The notes: generated by a model not told the origin, from the letters alone. A stretch of DNA of 64,000 nt from Anaerolineales bacterium (GCA_019187665.1 JABARH010000014.1:62001-126000); one strand, 5' to 3'. Positions 18,701 through 32,811 are shown, numbered from the stretch's first letter. Translations and numbers: made by a program.

Positions 18701-18910
18701 ACCAACCCCTCCGACTGCGCCGCGCACGAAAAAATGGTGGCGCTGGTCACGTCCATGCTGGAATTGCACAAGACCAAAGCCGCGGCTAGGACACAGTCCG
18801 AGCAGGATATGTACGCCCGTCAAATCGAAGCGACGGACCGTCAGATAGATGAGTTGGTTTACCAGTTGTATGGGCTGACGGATGAAGAGATTCGGATCGT
18901 TGAGTCATAA
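15800..18910 (+). CDS. Type IIG / Eco57I-like restriction-modification protein
   Basis: Single-chain restriction and adenine-N6 methylation enzyme of 1036 aa. The N-terminus carries a PD-(D/E)xK-type nuclease block (RPDTILHLDGRDVLVMDAKQ, about 74-93). The methyltransferase core has the SAM site DPACGSGSFLLGAYE (about 416) and catalytic motif IV NPPYIRIQ (about 574), followed by a C-terminal target-recognition region (about 690-1000). The catalytic combination suggests cleavage and modification by one protein, acting alone; no separate hsdS or hsdR is adjacent. Within the region after motif VIII, residues about 700-711 are encoded by a perfect palindrome (17898-17930). A+T content rises in the recognition region, common in transferred R-M genes. 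Confidence 0.9.
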   Translation: MPYTKEEARAKIQKLVEDFRAQEAALEKAPEAQIEQNFIRPLFRYLNWNTENKGLSHAHYEFKVQATNRKGLRPDTILHLDGRDVLVMDAKQVKYAMHEPRWLYQVYSYAYSTQNSKPSEKIDFAILTDFQECIVLDCTLFAARPEAVNNFRVLDWTCTEYVDKFDELWDLLERNNVLIHSRERTGGLWSRYLSPQKVKSNRVSPDKAFLAEMDDEKNGWRVLLAKDMKKRNPRADGELITASVQLLIDRLVFIKALSDREVDKDYLGELAATVEKSGLSEDATGWFKACQSIFEELNIFYNGSIFAPRPELEAVTVSNKVVREIVHDLQPENSPYNFAVLPVEILGTIYERFLGRVVRTTEKQVKIEEKPEVRKAGGVYYTPQYIVEYIVKNTVGKLLEDCKTPADVAKLKILDPACGSGSFLLGAYEALIEWHKDHFARTGKEKRDRDSFYRDESGQIRLTAKRKRDILKNNLFGVDIDPQAVEVTRFSLSLKALEDLREGELVEERSLFHQSVLPDLSQNIKNGNSLIGTDYFAGQMFADTAEMKRVNAFDWKSEFPEIMKNGGFDAIVGNPPYIRIQTLKEWAPLEVEIYKELYQSAKAGNYDIYVVFVERALSLLNKRGRMGFILPHKFFNSQYGANLRGLVANGKHLGKVIHFGDQQVFDGATTYTCLLFLDKSGNDDFEMVKVQNLKSWRDMQTSEFSENSEVSGRIPAANVTAAEWNFAVGQGAGLFEKLSQMPVKLGDVVSRIYQGPITSADTVYLFKDFKDETSKTISVFSKELDAWIKLEKSILRKVIRSGSIGRYWAQTTAYVLFPYVVSENRATLLTTKQLQTNYPLAWAYLERNKRTLESREKSAFKDSQWYRFGRNQNLGLWEQSKLLIPYMITDLSTYYDQSDDFYFINVTTGGYGITSDESRGNYTYLCGLLNSRLLNFCLKQVSTTFHSGYFAANKQYIEQLPIRAIDFTNPSDCAAHEKMVALVTSMLELHKTKAAARTQSEQDMYARQIEATDRQIDELVYQLYGLTDEEIRIVES
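17898..17930. repeat. Perfect 15-bp palindrome in frame inside the R-M gene
   Basis: AGACTTCCGAGTTCT (17898-17912), loop CCG, and the exact complement (17916-17930). The total of 33 bases keeps the frame and encodes about eleven residues rich in Ser and Glu (TSEFSENSEVS) in a linker-like position. Confidence 0.9.
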
Positions 18911-18926
18911 ACCCCCACCGAAGGCA

Positions 18927-18954
18927 TTTCATCTTTCATCTTTCATCTTTCATC
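18927..18954. repeat. Four 7-bp TTTCATC units after the R-M gene
   Basis: Four exact tandem copies of TTTCATC, 17 bases after the R-M stop codon. Confidence 0.9.
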
Positions 18955-18994
18955 TTTCCCAATTCCCCCTTATACTACGTGTAACTTCTCAAAT

Positions 18995-19026
18995 CCGGCG
19001 GGGTTATTCTTTGCAAGCCCCGCCGG
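18995..19026. terminator. GC-rich hairpin between R-M gene and sigma factor
   Basis: CCGGCGGGG (18995-19003) pairs exactly with CCCCGCCGG (19018-19026) across 14 bases. There is no T-run after it, so either it is a weak terminator or a leader structure of the sigma gene that starts 16 bases later. Confidence 0.45.
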
Positions 19027-19041
19027 TAGGATTTTAAAGAA

Positions 19042-19601
19042 TTGCCGGAACCCGAATATAAAGAAGATGCGACTCTGGCGCGCGCCTCCACAGGCGACAA
19101 AGACGCCTTCGGCGAATTATACGAACGCTACGCCGAGCGCATTTTCAGCTACATCTACTATCGGACGGGGAACGTCCACGACGCGGAAGACTTGACGGCG
19201 AGAGTTTTTCAGCGGGCGATGAATCACATCCGCAAGTACACGGATCGCGGCGTCCCGTTCTCGGCATGGCTCTATCGCATCGCTCATAACCTCGTCGCCA
19301 ACTGGCATCGCGACCGCAGCCGGCGGCAGGAAATCCCCATCCACGAACTGCCCGTGGTCGCTGCCAAAGAAGAGCATCCGGAACGCAGTCTGGTCCGCAC
19401 CGAGGAACAAGAATCTCTTTTACGCCTCATCCGCCGCCTGCCGCCGGAACGCCAGACCTTGTTGATCCTTAAGTTTGTGGAAGATCTGTCCAACGCCGAG
19501 ATCGGCCAGATTATGGGACGCAGCGAAGGCGCCTCTACCACCGCACCCTGCTGGCCTTACGCGACGAACTCGGCGATCCAATCCAGTTTCAAGGAGAGTG
19601 A
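19042..19601 (+). pseudogene. ECF sigma factor with 10-bp deletion in region 4
   Basis: An extracytoplasmic-function sigma factor that would direct RNA polymerase to a small regulon. Region 2 is intact (DAFGELYERYAERIFSYIYY, then HDAEDLTARVFQRAM and FSAWLYRIAHNLV). In region 4 the frame reads AEIGQIMGRSEGA and then breaks: the next frame continues with LYHRTLLALRDELGDPIQ and a TGA at 19599-19601, three bases before degV. The family normally has three residues such as IKS between these parts, so about 10 bases are missing near 19531. The as-read frame runs on to 19620 with an unrelated tail and overlaps degV. The DNA-binding helix is destroyed, so the gene is probably dead unless the break is an assembly error. 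TTG start. Confidence 0.85.
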
Positions 19602-19604
19602 ACC

Positions 19605-20447
19605 ATGTTGCGATTGTTAACAGACGGAGCCATTGACGTCCCTGACGGTTGGGATCAGGAATATGGGATCCAGGTCATTCCCATCAACATCCACTTCGGC
19701 GAAAAAACCTATATCCAAAACGTGGACATGAACCTCGACAGCTTCTACAAAGAGATCGGCGTCAACAAAAACCATCCCAAGACCTCCCAGCCCTCGCCGC
19801 ATCAATTTGTGGAATACATCCGCGCCAACTTTCAAAAGGGCGAAAGCATCCTCTCCATTCACGTCACCAGCAAACTCTCCGGCACCTACGCCTCCTGCGT
19901 GGCCGCCGCCGAGGAACTCAAGGGCGAATACAATTTGATTCCATTCGATTCGCTCTCTGGCAGTGTGGGTGGCGCCTTCATGTGCCGCACCGCCGCCAGA
20001 ATGGCAAAGGCCGGCAAGGGCGCGGATGAGATCGTCAAAAAACTCGAAAGCCTGCGCGCCCAGACGCAAGTCATCCTCACTCTCGACAGTCTCGAATTTG
20101 CCAAACGCTCCGGGCGCGTCGGCACGCTCAAGGCCGCCCTCGCTTCCGTCTTGAACGTCAAGCCGATCGCCGTCTTAAAAGAAGGCGTCCTCGAAATGGT
20201 CGAGCGCGCCCGCACGCGCAAAGCGGCCATCGCCCGCACCGCCGAAATGGGACGGGAACTTGTTGGCGACGCGCCGGTCGTCATCGGCGCTGTCCACGCG
20301 CATGATCTCGAATCAGCCAAACTCATGCTTGAAGAAGCAAAGAAGACCCTCAACGTAAAAGAATCCGTCTTCGCTGAACTCTCTGTCTCGCTGGCCATCA
20401 ACCTCGGTCCTGGCACGGTCGGCCTGGTGATCTACCCCGCGGAGTAA
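19605..20447 (+). CDS. DegV family fatty-acid-binding protein
   Basis: Cytoplasmic fatty-acid-binding protein of the DegV/FakB fold, 280 aa. Family features are the N-terminal LLTDGAIDVPDGW, the IPINIHFGEKTY strand, the SQPSPHQFVEYI segment that holds the Thr/Ser for the lipid carboxylate, and SGRVGTLKAALASVLNVKPI. FakB proteins feed fatty acids to FakA kinase; no fakA is adjacent, so the partner is unknown. An AAGGAGAG ribosome site lies 6 bases before ATG 19605, and the intended stop of the sigma gene is three bases upstream, so the genes form an operon with the small membrane protein that follows. Confidence 0.88.
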   Translation: MLRLLTDGAIDVPDGWDQEYGIQVIPINIHFGEKTYIQNVDMNLDSFYKEIGVNKNHPKTSQPSPHQFVEYIRANFQKGESILSIHVTSKLSGTYASCVAAAEELKGEYNLIPFDSLSGSVGGAFMCRTAARMAKAGKGADEIVKKLESLRAQTQVILTLDSLEFAKRSGRVGTLKAALASVLNVKPIAVLKEGVLEMVERARTRKAAIARTAEMGRELVGDAPVVIGAVHAHDLESAKLMLEEAKKTLNVKESVFAELSVSLAINLGPGTVGLVIYPAE

Positions 20448-20454
20448 GTGACGC

Positions 20455-20706
20455 ATGCCCTCACGCGAAAAAAATCTCTACGAACTCGAAACGCGTCTAG
20501 CCGGAACCTTGAGGCGGGTGAGGCCGCCCTCCGGCCTGGCCCAGCGCCTGCGCGAGCGTATCCGCGTGCCTGAGCCGCGCCTGCTGGCCGCGCGCCTCAG
20601 CGATTGGCGCTTCTATCTGCTCACGGTCGGCGGCGTGGTCAGCGGCATGCTGCTGATCATCACCGTTGCGCGGGCGTTGTTCCATTTGGCCGATCGGCGC
20701 GGTTGA
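20455..20706 (+). CDS. Small membrane protein, possible anti-sigma partner
   Basis: An 83-aa protein with a basic N-terminal half (LRRVRPPSGLAQRLRERIR) and one transmembrane helix (YLLTVGGVVSGMLLIITVA, about 54-72). It starts 8 bases after degV and belongs to the same transcription unit as the ECF sigma gene. A single-helix protein with a cytoplasmic N-terminus in a sigma operon recalls a membrane anti-sigma factor, but no zinc-binding HxxxCxxC motif is present, so this role is only suggested by position. No family was recognised. Confidence 0.6.
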   Translation: MPSREKNLYELETRLAGTLRRVRPPSGLAQRLRERIRVPEPRLLAARLSDWRFYLLTVGGVVSGMLLIITVARALFHLADRRG

Positions 20707-20719
20707 AGAAACGATTCAA

Positions 20720-20755
20720 AACGCAAGAGACGGCCGGCCGGCCGTCTCTTGCGTT
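20720..20755. terminator. Perfect 36-bp palindrome after the degV operon
   Basis: The palindrome has outer arms AACGCAAGAGA (20720-20730) and its complement, with a fully self-complementary GC core (20731-20744). It can end transcription from the left, and on the minus strand from the gene at 20846, though the following T-run is short. Confidence 0.6.
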
Positions 20756-20845
20756 AACGAAACCTCTTGCAAACGCGCGCATACTATGCCCTTTCCAGGG
20801 GCGATCCCTAATGTCGGCGGACGTATGCAAGATGTCAACGGTATT

Positions 20846-21172
20846 TCATCCCAATAATGCCTCGCGCAATTTGCGCGCCTCGGCGACCAGGTCCGCGTCG
20901 ACGGGCAGGCGGAAGGCCTCGTTCACGCGCAGGGTCAACAAAGAGGCGGCCTGCTGCGCGTCGAGAGGCAGATGCGGCTGCTCCGCGAGAAGTTTGAGCA
21001 GTTCATACGCGCTCGGTGTGCGGACGGGGATTCCGATCCGGGTAAAGTATTCGCGTACAACCATTCCCGCCGCGCGCCGCGCACAGACGCGTACCTGCCC
21101 CTCGTTTTTTTTTGCGCGCGCCGATTCGGCGCGCGCAATTTCATGTTCGAAGTCGGTTTGCCAGTCGCTCAT
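20846..21172 (-). CDS. Small helical protein, HEPN-like in appearance
   Basis: A 108-aa, mostly helical cytoplasmic protein starting MSDWQTDFEHEIARAESARA. The centre (VRVCARRAAGMVVREYF) and the end (RVNEAFRLPVDADLVAEARK) are reminiscent of HEPN-fold helical proteins, but the RxxxxH motif of RNase HEPN domains is not seen. The ATG at 21172 is chosen because the longer frame runs into the promoter of the divergent protease gene. Function is unknown. It shares its 40-base upstream region with the S41 protease, so both may use one divergent promoter. Confidence 0.55.
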   Translation of the reverse strand: MSDWQTDFEHEIARAESARAKKNEGQVRVCARRAAGMVVREYFTRIGIPVRTPSAYELLKLLAEQPHLPLDAQQAASLLTLRVNEAFRLPVDADLVAEARKLREALLG

Positions 21173-21211
21173 GCGCCGGATTATAATGCACCCACCTTTT
21201 TGGAGAATGAC

Positions 21212-23212
21212 ATGAAGCGAAAATACTTTTGGCGGCCCATGCTGGTCCTCGCGCTCGCCTCGCTGGCATGTTCGCTGAGCGGTCCGCTGCGACCGGGGCC
21301 GACAGAACTGCCGCCGGTCGCAGTCACGCCCTTGAGCGACCAACCCTACCAGATCACCGGGCGGTTTACGGTTTCGAATGACTTTGTGGTTTCCACCTAT
21401 TTCACGGAACACGCGGTTGCCCTGATTGACATGCGCGGCTTCGTGACTCGCGACGAAGATTGGGAGATCCCCGTCCACTCGCAGGCGCTTGGATTCCTGG
21501 ACATTGACCTCGACTCGTCGAGCGGGACATTCGATTTGAATCTGCCGCTTCAGCCCGAAGGCGAATTTAGCGATGTGGACCATGATGATTCATCCGACAC
21601 AGGCGTGCAGATCTTTGCCGTCTCGTATTCGCCCAACCTGAGCGGCGGCCCGTTTTCTGAGGGGGATGACGCTTCGCGCGGCTGGCCCTCGTATCTGGCT
21701 TCGATCATCACCGACAGCGAACGCGACGACGAAGTGACCGGCGGTAAACTTGTGCTGTGGGCGCCGGACTCAAATCAGGGATTCCCCAGCGGCTTCGGCA
21801 ACGACAAACGGCTGTTCACTGCCGACGATCCGATTCAAACGCTTCCGCCGGGCTGGTCGTTCGTGGATCTGAACGAGGAGCCGTTCAAGGTCACGCGCGA
21901 ACCGAGCGCGAATTTCACACTCTACGAACCGGCGGATGTCGCGCTCAAGGATTTTTCGAGTCAGTCCTATTCCGCCGCGTTTGACAGCATGTTCGAGATC
22001 GTTCGCAAGGAATACGCGTTCAACGATGTAGCCGACAAAGCGCCGGACTGGGACGCGCTCTATGCTGAAATTTCTCCGCGCGTGAAAGAAGCGGAACACA
22101 ACCGCGACGCGACAGCCTACTTCCTCGCCTTGCGCGATTTCACGTGGGCGTTCAAGGATGGACACGTCGGGTTGAACGGCGGGACGGTGGAGGCGCAGGT
22201 CTTTGGCGCGGCGACCGAGGGTGGATACGGGTTTGCCATCCGCGAATTGGATGATGGGCGCGTGATCGTCACGTATGTTCTCTCGCAAGGACCGGCAATG
22301 GCGGCAGGAATCGAACCCGGCGCGCAGATCGTGGAATTTAATGGGCTGCCGATTTTGGATGCGATTGACACGACGGAGGCCTGGTCGGCGCCGTTTTCGA
22401 TGGAGCGTTCCGCCCGCTATCAAAAATCCCGTTATTTGACGCGCGCTCCATTGGGTTCATCGGCGAAGGTTGTGTTCGTTAATCCGGGCGGCTCGCCGCA
22501 GACGGCGACCATTCAGGCCATTGCCGAGCGCGAGTCGTTTGCAGTCACTTCGTTCTTCCTCGGCTTTGATCTAAGCGCGCTGCCGGTGGAATATCAAATT
22601 CTCGATTCCAACATCGGTTACGTCAAAATCAATTCCAATTTCGACGATTTGAATCTGATCGTACGCGTCTTCGAACGCGCCTTGAAAAAATTTAAGGAAG
22701 CCAATGTGCGCGGCGTGATCATTGATATGCGCCAGAACTCCGGCGGCGCGCCGCTTGGCCTGGCGGGCTTCCTTACCGACCAGGAGATCGAACTGGGTCA
22801 ACTGCAATACTTCAGCGAAGCCAGCGGCCAATTCGAGGACGAAGGCAAGCCGCAGACGATTCGGCCGAATGAAAATCAATATCGCTTCCCCGCGCTGGCG
22901 CTGCTGGTCGGGCCGGCCTGCGCCAGCGCCTGCGAACTGGAGGCATACGCCTTCAGCCAGGCGCCGGGCATGATCGTAGTGGGACAATATCCCTCCGCCG
23001 GTGTGGAAGCCGAGGTGGCGCGCGGGCAATTTTTAATGCCTGAAGGCTTCTCGCTTCAAATCCCGACGGGGCGCTTTGTCCTGCCGGACGGAAGCATTTT
23101 CCTCGAAGGACAGGGTGTCCCGCTCACTGTCCGCGTGCCGGTGGATGAGGTCACTGCGCGTTCAAGCGAGGATGTGATCCTCAACACGGCCATTGAATTA
23201 CTCTCGCAGTGA
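21212..23212 (+). CDS. S41-family peptidase lipoprotein with PDZ domain
   Basis: Predicted exported C-terminal-processing-type serine protease of 666 aa. The N-terminus has a signal sequence with lipobox (LVLALASLAC), anchoring it to the outer face of the membrane. A beta-rich region (about 40-240) without a recognised family is followed by a helical domain with WAFKDGHVGLNG, a PDZ domain (GYGFAIRELDDGRVIVTYVL ... GIEPGAQIVEFNGLP) and the S41 core with NIGYVKINSNF, IDMRQNSGG and the nucleophile segment PACASACE. Catalytic Ser would be in that segment. TGGAGA lies 8 bases before ATG 21212. The stop overlaps the next gene by four bases (GTGA), so translation of the two is probably coupled. Confidence 0.85.
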   Translation: MKRKYFWRPMLVLALASLACSLSGPLRPGPTELPPVAVTPLSDQPYQITGRFTVSNDFVVSTYFTEHAVALIDMRGFVTRDEDWEIPVHSQALGFLDIDLDSSSGTFDLNLPLQPEGEFSDVDHDDSSDTGVQIFAVSYSPNLSGGPFSEGDDASRGWPSYLASIITDSERDDEVTGGKLVLWAPDSNQGFPSGFGNDKRLFTADDPIQTLPPGWSFVDLNEEPFKVTREPSANFTLYEPADVALKDFSSQSYSAAFDSMFEIVRKEYAFNDVADKAPDWDALYAEISPRVKEAEHNRDATAYFLALRDFTWAFKDGHVGLNGGTVEAQVFGAATEGGYGFAIRELDDGRVIVTYVLSQGPAMAAGIEPGAQIVEFNGLPILDAIDTTEAWSAPFSMERSARYQKSRYLTRAPLGSSAKVVFVNPGGSPQTATIQAIAERESFAVTSFFLGFDLSALPVEYQILDSNIGYVKINSNFDDLNLIVRVFERALKKFKEANVRGVIIDMRQNSGGAPLGLAGFLTDQEIELGQLQYFSEASGQFEDEGKPQTIRPNENQYRFPALALLVGPACASACELEAYAFSQAPGMIVVGQYPSAGVEAEVARGQFLMPEGFSLQIPTGRFVLPDGSIFLEGQGVPLTVRVPVDEVTARSSEDVILNTAIELLSQ

Positions 23213-23442
23213 GTCGCCGGATGCTATTCTCTGAGCCAAAGCGTAACGACCTAATGACAGCCTGCGGCGGCTTCCTCCGCGAGGAGGGTGATCGCGTCAG
23301 CGTGGAATTTCGCGGGCGGCGCGTCTACTTTTGCCGCTTGGCTTGTTATCGCGCCTACCTGACCGATCCGGAGCGCTTCATGAAAGGCGCGATTCCTCAT
23401 CCGCTCGAAGAAGACGATGAATCCGCTTCGGGCTCGGCCTGA
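23209..23442 (+). CDS. YHS/TRASH-like small metal-binding protein
   Basis: A 77-aa protein resembling YHS domains: TACGGFLREEGDRVSVEFRG, then YFCRLACYRAYLTDPERFM. In these domains a Cys near the start and a C-x3-C pair later bind a metal ion; here they are in the order C, FC, AC. The GTG at 23209 overlaps the upstream stop (GTGA); an ATG at 23254 inside would give a shorter protein starting at the domain. It probably acts as a metal sensor or chaperone, with no direct evidence for which metal. Acidic Ser/Glu-rich tail. Confidence 0.7.
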   Translation: MSRRMLFSEPKRNDLMTACGGFLREEGDRVSVEFRGRRVYFCRLACYRAYLTDPERFMKGAIPHPLEEDDESASGSA

Positions 23443-23524
23443 ACGGCCCATCGGACTGGCTGCCGGAATTCCATTAGAGAAACATAGGAAGAACGCCGCC
23501 GGTCTACTCGTCAACAAAGGCGGT

Positions 23525-23533
23525 TGGTATAAT
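23525..23533 (+). promoter_or_regulatory. Extended -10 promoter of ftsH
   Basis: TG-G-TATAAT at 23525-23533 is a perfect extended -10 element, about 24 bases before the ftsH start codon. Confidence 0.7.
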
Positions 23534-23556
23534 CGCCCTGCTATTTGGAGGTCCCT

Positions 23557-25437
<1,881 letters not shown>

Positions 25438-25474
25438 CCGGATAACAAACCCTCAGAACGTACGCATAAGAGAG

Positions 25475-25741
25475 TGTTTCTTAAATCTTTTTTGGACACG
25501 GATAACACGGATTTCACGGAGAAAATCATTTAGGCTCTTCCGTGATAAACGGGAAAGAGCCTCAACACAAAGTACACAAAGGCTCTCAAAGGGGGAAAGA
25601 CGTTTAGCCGTAAGGGCTTTTCCTTCGTTGACTTTGTGTTCCTTCGTGTTTCAAAGGTTTTTCCCGTTAAAAACGGGAGAAAATCATTTAAAAATCCGTG
25701 TTTGACCGTGTAATCCGTCAAACCCGTGTACTTAAGAAACA
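25475..25741. mobile_element. 267-bp repeat-rich element with inverted ends
   Basis: Terminal TGTTTCTTAA (25475-25484) faces TTAAGAAACA (25732-25741). Inside are further mirrored words (ACACGGATAACACGGATT against its counterpart near 25700), a direct repeat GAGAAAATCATTTA at 25519 and 25677, and a hairpin CCCGTTAAAAACGGG near 25663. No coding content or transposase is visible. The right end lies 16 bases before an open frame that lacks the first half of its family, so insertion may have truncated it. Confidence 0.6.
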
Positions 25742-25759
25742 GTGTCTAAGAGGAAATAG

Positions 25760-26497
25760 CGGCTACTACCAGAAGCGAAAACAACACCTGACGTTTTCTC
25801 CCTCGACCTTGCCTGGCCCTTCGCGGACGAGCCGCCGCGTCCGCCCACTCCTTTGTTGTTCGCTGTCTCTCCGACCGTTCTCCCGCCCGCGCCTGAGTGG
25901 GCCCACCGCGCGCATTTAACCGGTTACTTGTTTCTTGAGTCTCCTGCGGACTATCAACCTCCTCCTGGCTTGACTCGCTTCCTCGAATCTGGTCCCGCGC
26001 CCATCTGCGTGACGTTTGGAAGTATGCTCAATCGCTCATTTGAGTCCATTGCGAGGTCGGTGATGGATGCGATTCAACAAAATGGTCAGCGCGCAATCAT
26101 CTTAACGGGTTGGGATGGATGGAAAAGCCAGACCTCCTCCGATGATTTTCTTTTCATCGACTCTGCCCCGCACGTTTGGTTGTTTCCACGATGCAAGACG
26201 GTCGTTCATCACGGCGGTGCGGGGACGACCGCCGCCGGTTTGCGCGCCGGGATTCCCAATATTGTGATCCCATTTGCAGGCGATCAGATGTTTTGGGGCA
26301 AGCGAGTCCATGCGCTTGGCGCAGGCCCCACCCCAATCCCTGTTAAAGAACTAACAGCGGAGAGGCTTTCATCTACGCTGGCTGAGGCGGAGAATCAAAA
26401 TATGCAAGCTCGCGCCCGCCATGCAGGAGAATCGATTCGAGTGGAGGATGGGGTGGGGGATGCGATTCGCGTGGTAGAATCTCAACATGCTCACTGA
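25760..26497 (+). pseudogene. Glycosyltransferase (UGT/MGT type), N-terminal half missing
   Basis: C-terminal half of a GT1-family glycosyltransferase that transfers sugar from a nucleotide-sugar donor to a lipid or natural product. The open frame starts right after the repeat element: an in-frame TAG at 25757-25759, then TPLLFAVSPTVLPPAPEW, CVTFGSM, the donor-binding signature APHVWLFPRCKTVVHHGGAGTTAAGLRAG and FAGDQMFWGKRV. The acceptor-binding N-domain, normally about 200 residues, is absent. A TTG at 25853 could start a 214-aa fragment but no ribosome site fits. Most likely a remnant after insertion of the preceding element or a deletion. Confidence 0.75.
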
Positions 26498-26550
26498 TTT
26501 TTCGAGCCGAAATTTTAAGGTTAAATGGACAGACAAGTTCTTGTTTTCCC

Positions 26551-26578
26551 TTGACAAAGTAAACGAAAAGCATATAAT
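26551..26578 (+). promoter_or_regulatory. rRNA operon promoter
   Basis: Consensus TTGACA (26551-26556) and TATAAT (26573-26578) separated by 16 bases. A leader of about 250 bases follows before the mature 16S end; it repeats a motif (GCACCTTAACAACTGAA) seen again before 23S (GCACCTTACCAACTGAA near 28852), probably part of rRNA processing stems. Confidence 0.85.
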
Positions 26579-26832
26579 GACGCTTCGCCAATGCAATTGA
26601 AACCGATCTCGTCTCCCCAGACAGATCATTGACAACTGAGTGGAAGTCTCAAGTCAGAGACACAGGCCAAATGGTTTGACAGTCTGACGAGCCGATGTGA
26701 AAGAGGCATCGGCACTTTCGTCTGTATGGGCATCGGCAAGGCACCTTAACAACTGAAAAGTGACAGGAAGACAATACAGTGATGTCAAAAACCAGTTAAT
26801 TCTTCCGTACCTTTCACCCCGCAAGGGGTGTT

Positions 26833-28342
<1,510 letters not shown>

Positions 28343-28482
28343 CTCGAGTTTCCGAGTCGCGGCCCTTCTCACGAGGGACTGCACTCTACTCATTCAAAAT
28401 CGCTCTGACACGGTGTCAGGGCGTGCTGGTCAAAAACTTCCTGACGTTTTCCTGTCACTTCTCAGTTGTTGAGGTACATTGC

Positions 28483-28556
28483 GGGCTTGTAGCTCAGTTG
28501 GTTAGAGCACAGTCCTGATAAGACTGGGGTCACAGGTTCGAATCCTGTCAAGCCCA
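28483..28556 (+). tRNA. tRNA-Ile (anticodon GAT)
   Basis: 74 bases: acceptor GGGCTTG pairs with CAAGCCC, D-arm GCTC/GAGC, anticodon loop CTGATAA with GAT, T-loop TTCGAAT. The 3' CCA is not encoded. Lies in the 16S-23S spacer. Confidence 0.95.
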
Positions 28557-28568
28557 CTCGTTCGTTCT

Positions 28569-28640
28569 GGGGATGTAGCTCAGCGGGAGAGCAGCGCCTT
28601 TGCAAGGCGAAGGTCACGGGTTCAAATCCCGTCATCTCCA
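28569..28640 (+). tRNA. tRNA-Ala (anticodon TGC)
   Basis: 72 bases: acceptor GGGGATG/CATCTCC with one G-U pair, anticodon loop TTTGCAA with TGC, T-loop TTCAAAT. The first anticodon-stem pair is a G-A mismatch. Follows tRNA-Ile by 12 bases; CCA is not encoded. Confidence 0.93.
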
Positions 28641-28737
28641 CTATGAGTTGCAGAGTCTGAGTTCGTTTGATAAAGAGGTTTCTGGATTGTTGAATAACAG
28701 CCTGATCAATTGAGATAGTATGCTCCATCGCAAGGAC

Positions 28738-28770
28738 CGAAGAGGCCCGGCGATGCGCCGGGCCTCTTCG
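28738..28770 (+). repeat. Strong 15-bp hairpin in the 16S-23S spacer
   Basis: CGAAGAGGCCCGGCG, loop ATG, exact complement. Shaped like a terminator but without a T-run, between tRNA-Ala and 23S; probably a processing structure. Confidence 0.7.
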
Positions 28771-28927
28771 TGTGTAAAAACTGAATAGTTGAAAGGCGAC
28801 CGATGCGCTGGACGCAAGTTGAGGGCATCGGTCACCGGTCAACGGTGAATTGCACCTTACCAACTGAATAGTAATCTGATGATGTAGGCCAAAACAAACA
28901 AAGAGTATCAATTTCTCCGCATCACGT

Positions 28928-31895
<2,968 letters not shown>

Positions 31896-31973
31896 CGTGG
31901 TGCGGAGAACTTGATACTCTTTCGTACATCGTCAGATGCAATTGCTATTCAGTCATCCACGTTGTGAAAACGT

Positions 31974-32093
31974 CCCTTGGTGATTTGAGCGGCAGGGGTA
32001 CACCCGGTAACATCCCGAACCCGGTAGTTAAGCCTGTCAGCGCCGATGGTACTTGGAGGGCAGCCTCCTGGGAGAGTAGGTCATTGCCAAGGG
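31974..32093 (+). rRNA. rrf: 5S ribosomal RNA
   Basis: 120 bases with helix I CCCTTGG (31974) pairing CCAAGGG (32087-32093), loop sequence CCGAACCCGG and the 3' GGAGAGTAGGTC. The bases after it are T-rich (GGGGCTTTTC), which may end the operon. Confidence 0.95.
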
Positions 32094-32101
32094 GCTTTTC
32101 A

Positions 32102-32310
32102 TTTACAAGCGCCCTGTGTGGCGGTATAATCCCGCCCGCAGTTCCATGAACAGGACGAGTCGCTCGTCCTGGATTAACAGTGTCGAGGAGATGCATCGCC
32201 CTGATGAAAGTGATCGTTTCGATCCCATTCGTGGCTTCGCTTGTCCCATCCTCGGCTCTTTATGCGCCGGGGTATTTTTTTCTCCCGGCAAAATCATCTT
32301 CCATGCGGAA
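32102..32310 (+). promoter_or_regulatory. Promoter and structured leader of rpsU-infA
   Basis: TTTACA (32102-32107), 17 bases, TATAAT (32125-32130). The roughly 190-base leader holds two hairpins: AGGACGAG-TCG-CTCGTCCT at 32152-32170, and GCCGGG/CCCGGC around a T-rich loop near 32269-32290. The second could act as an attenuator or as a protein-binding site, but no known ribosomal-protein leader was recognised. Confidence 0.65.
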
Positions 32311-32324
32311 GGAGGTGAAAGGCT

Positions 32325-32522
32325 TTGGCATCCGTAAATTTACGTTCCGGCGAATCGCAAGACTCCCTGCTCAAACGCTTCCGCAAGAAAGTCGTTAAGA
32401 GCGGCGTGTTGAGCACCGTCCGCCGCAAGCGCTGGTTTGTCTCCAAAAGCGAAACCCGCCGCATGGAAAAGAAAAAAGCCGTTCGCCGCATCAAACGACG
32501 CCAGTTCAAGGATGTGGAATAG
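32325..32522 (+). CDS. rpsU: 30S ribosomal protein bS21
   Basis: Small-subunit protein at the mRNA platform. The 65-aa frame is dominated by Lys and Arg, with [20 protein letters not shown] and [16 protein letters not shown] typical of the family. The start is a TTG at 32325, supported by an unusually strong GGAGGTG at 32311-32317, seven bases away. The gene is followed by infA after 26 bases and shares its leader promoter. Confidence 0.93.
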   Translation: MASVNLRSGESQDSLLKRFRKKVVKSGVLSTVRRKRWFVSKSETRRMEKKKAVRRIKRRQFKDVE

Positions 32523-32548
32523 GCTTGAAGGACAGCAGGAGAACTCAC

Positions 32549-32797
32549 ATGGCGAAGGATGAAGGCAAGATCAAAATGGATGGGGTGGTGGTGGAAGCCC
32601 TGCCCGGCACTCAATTCCGTGTCAAACTCGACAACGGACATGAAGTGCTGGCCTACCTCTCCGGCAAGATGCGCAAGTACTACATCCGTATCCTGCTCGG
32701 CGACCGGGTGGCGGTGGAAATGTCTCCGTACGACCTCGCGCGCGGGCGGATCACCTTCCGCCAACGCAAACAGGCGGAACCTGCGCCCGTTGAATAG
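32549..32797 (+). CDS. infA: Translation initiation factor IF-1
   Basis: Binds the ribosomal A site during initiation. The 82-aa OB-fold protein has [37 protein letters not shown] and [21 protein letters not shown], all family hallmarks. It is about ten residues longer than standard IF-1 because of a C-terminal tail (QAEPAPVE). Start at ATG 32549 with AGGAGA upstream; the earlier in-frame ATG at 32525 is not needed. Cotranscribed with rpsU. Confidence 0.95.
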   Translation: MAKDEGKIKMDGVVVEALPGTQFRVKLDNGHEVLAYLSGKMRKYYIRILLGDRVAVEMSPYDLARGRITFRQRKQAEPAPVE

Positions 32798-32811
32798 CCT
32801 CGACTCTCCCT

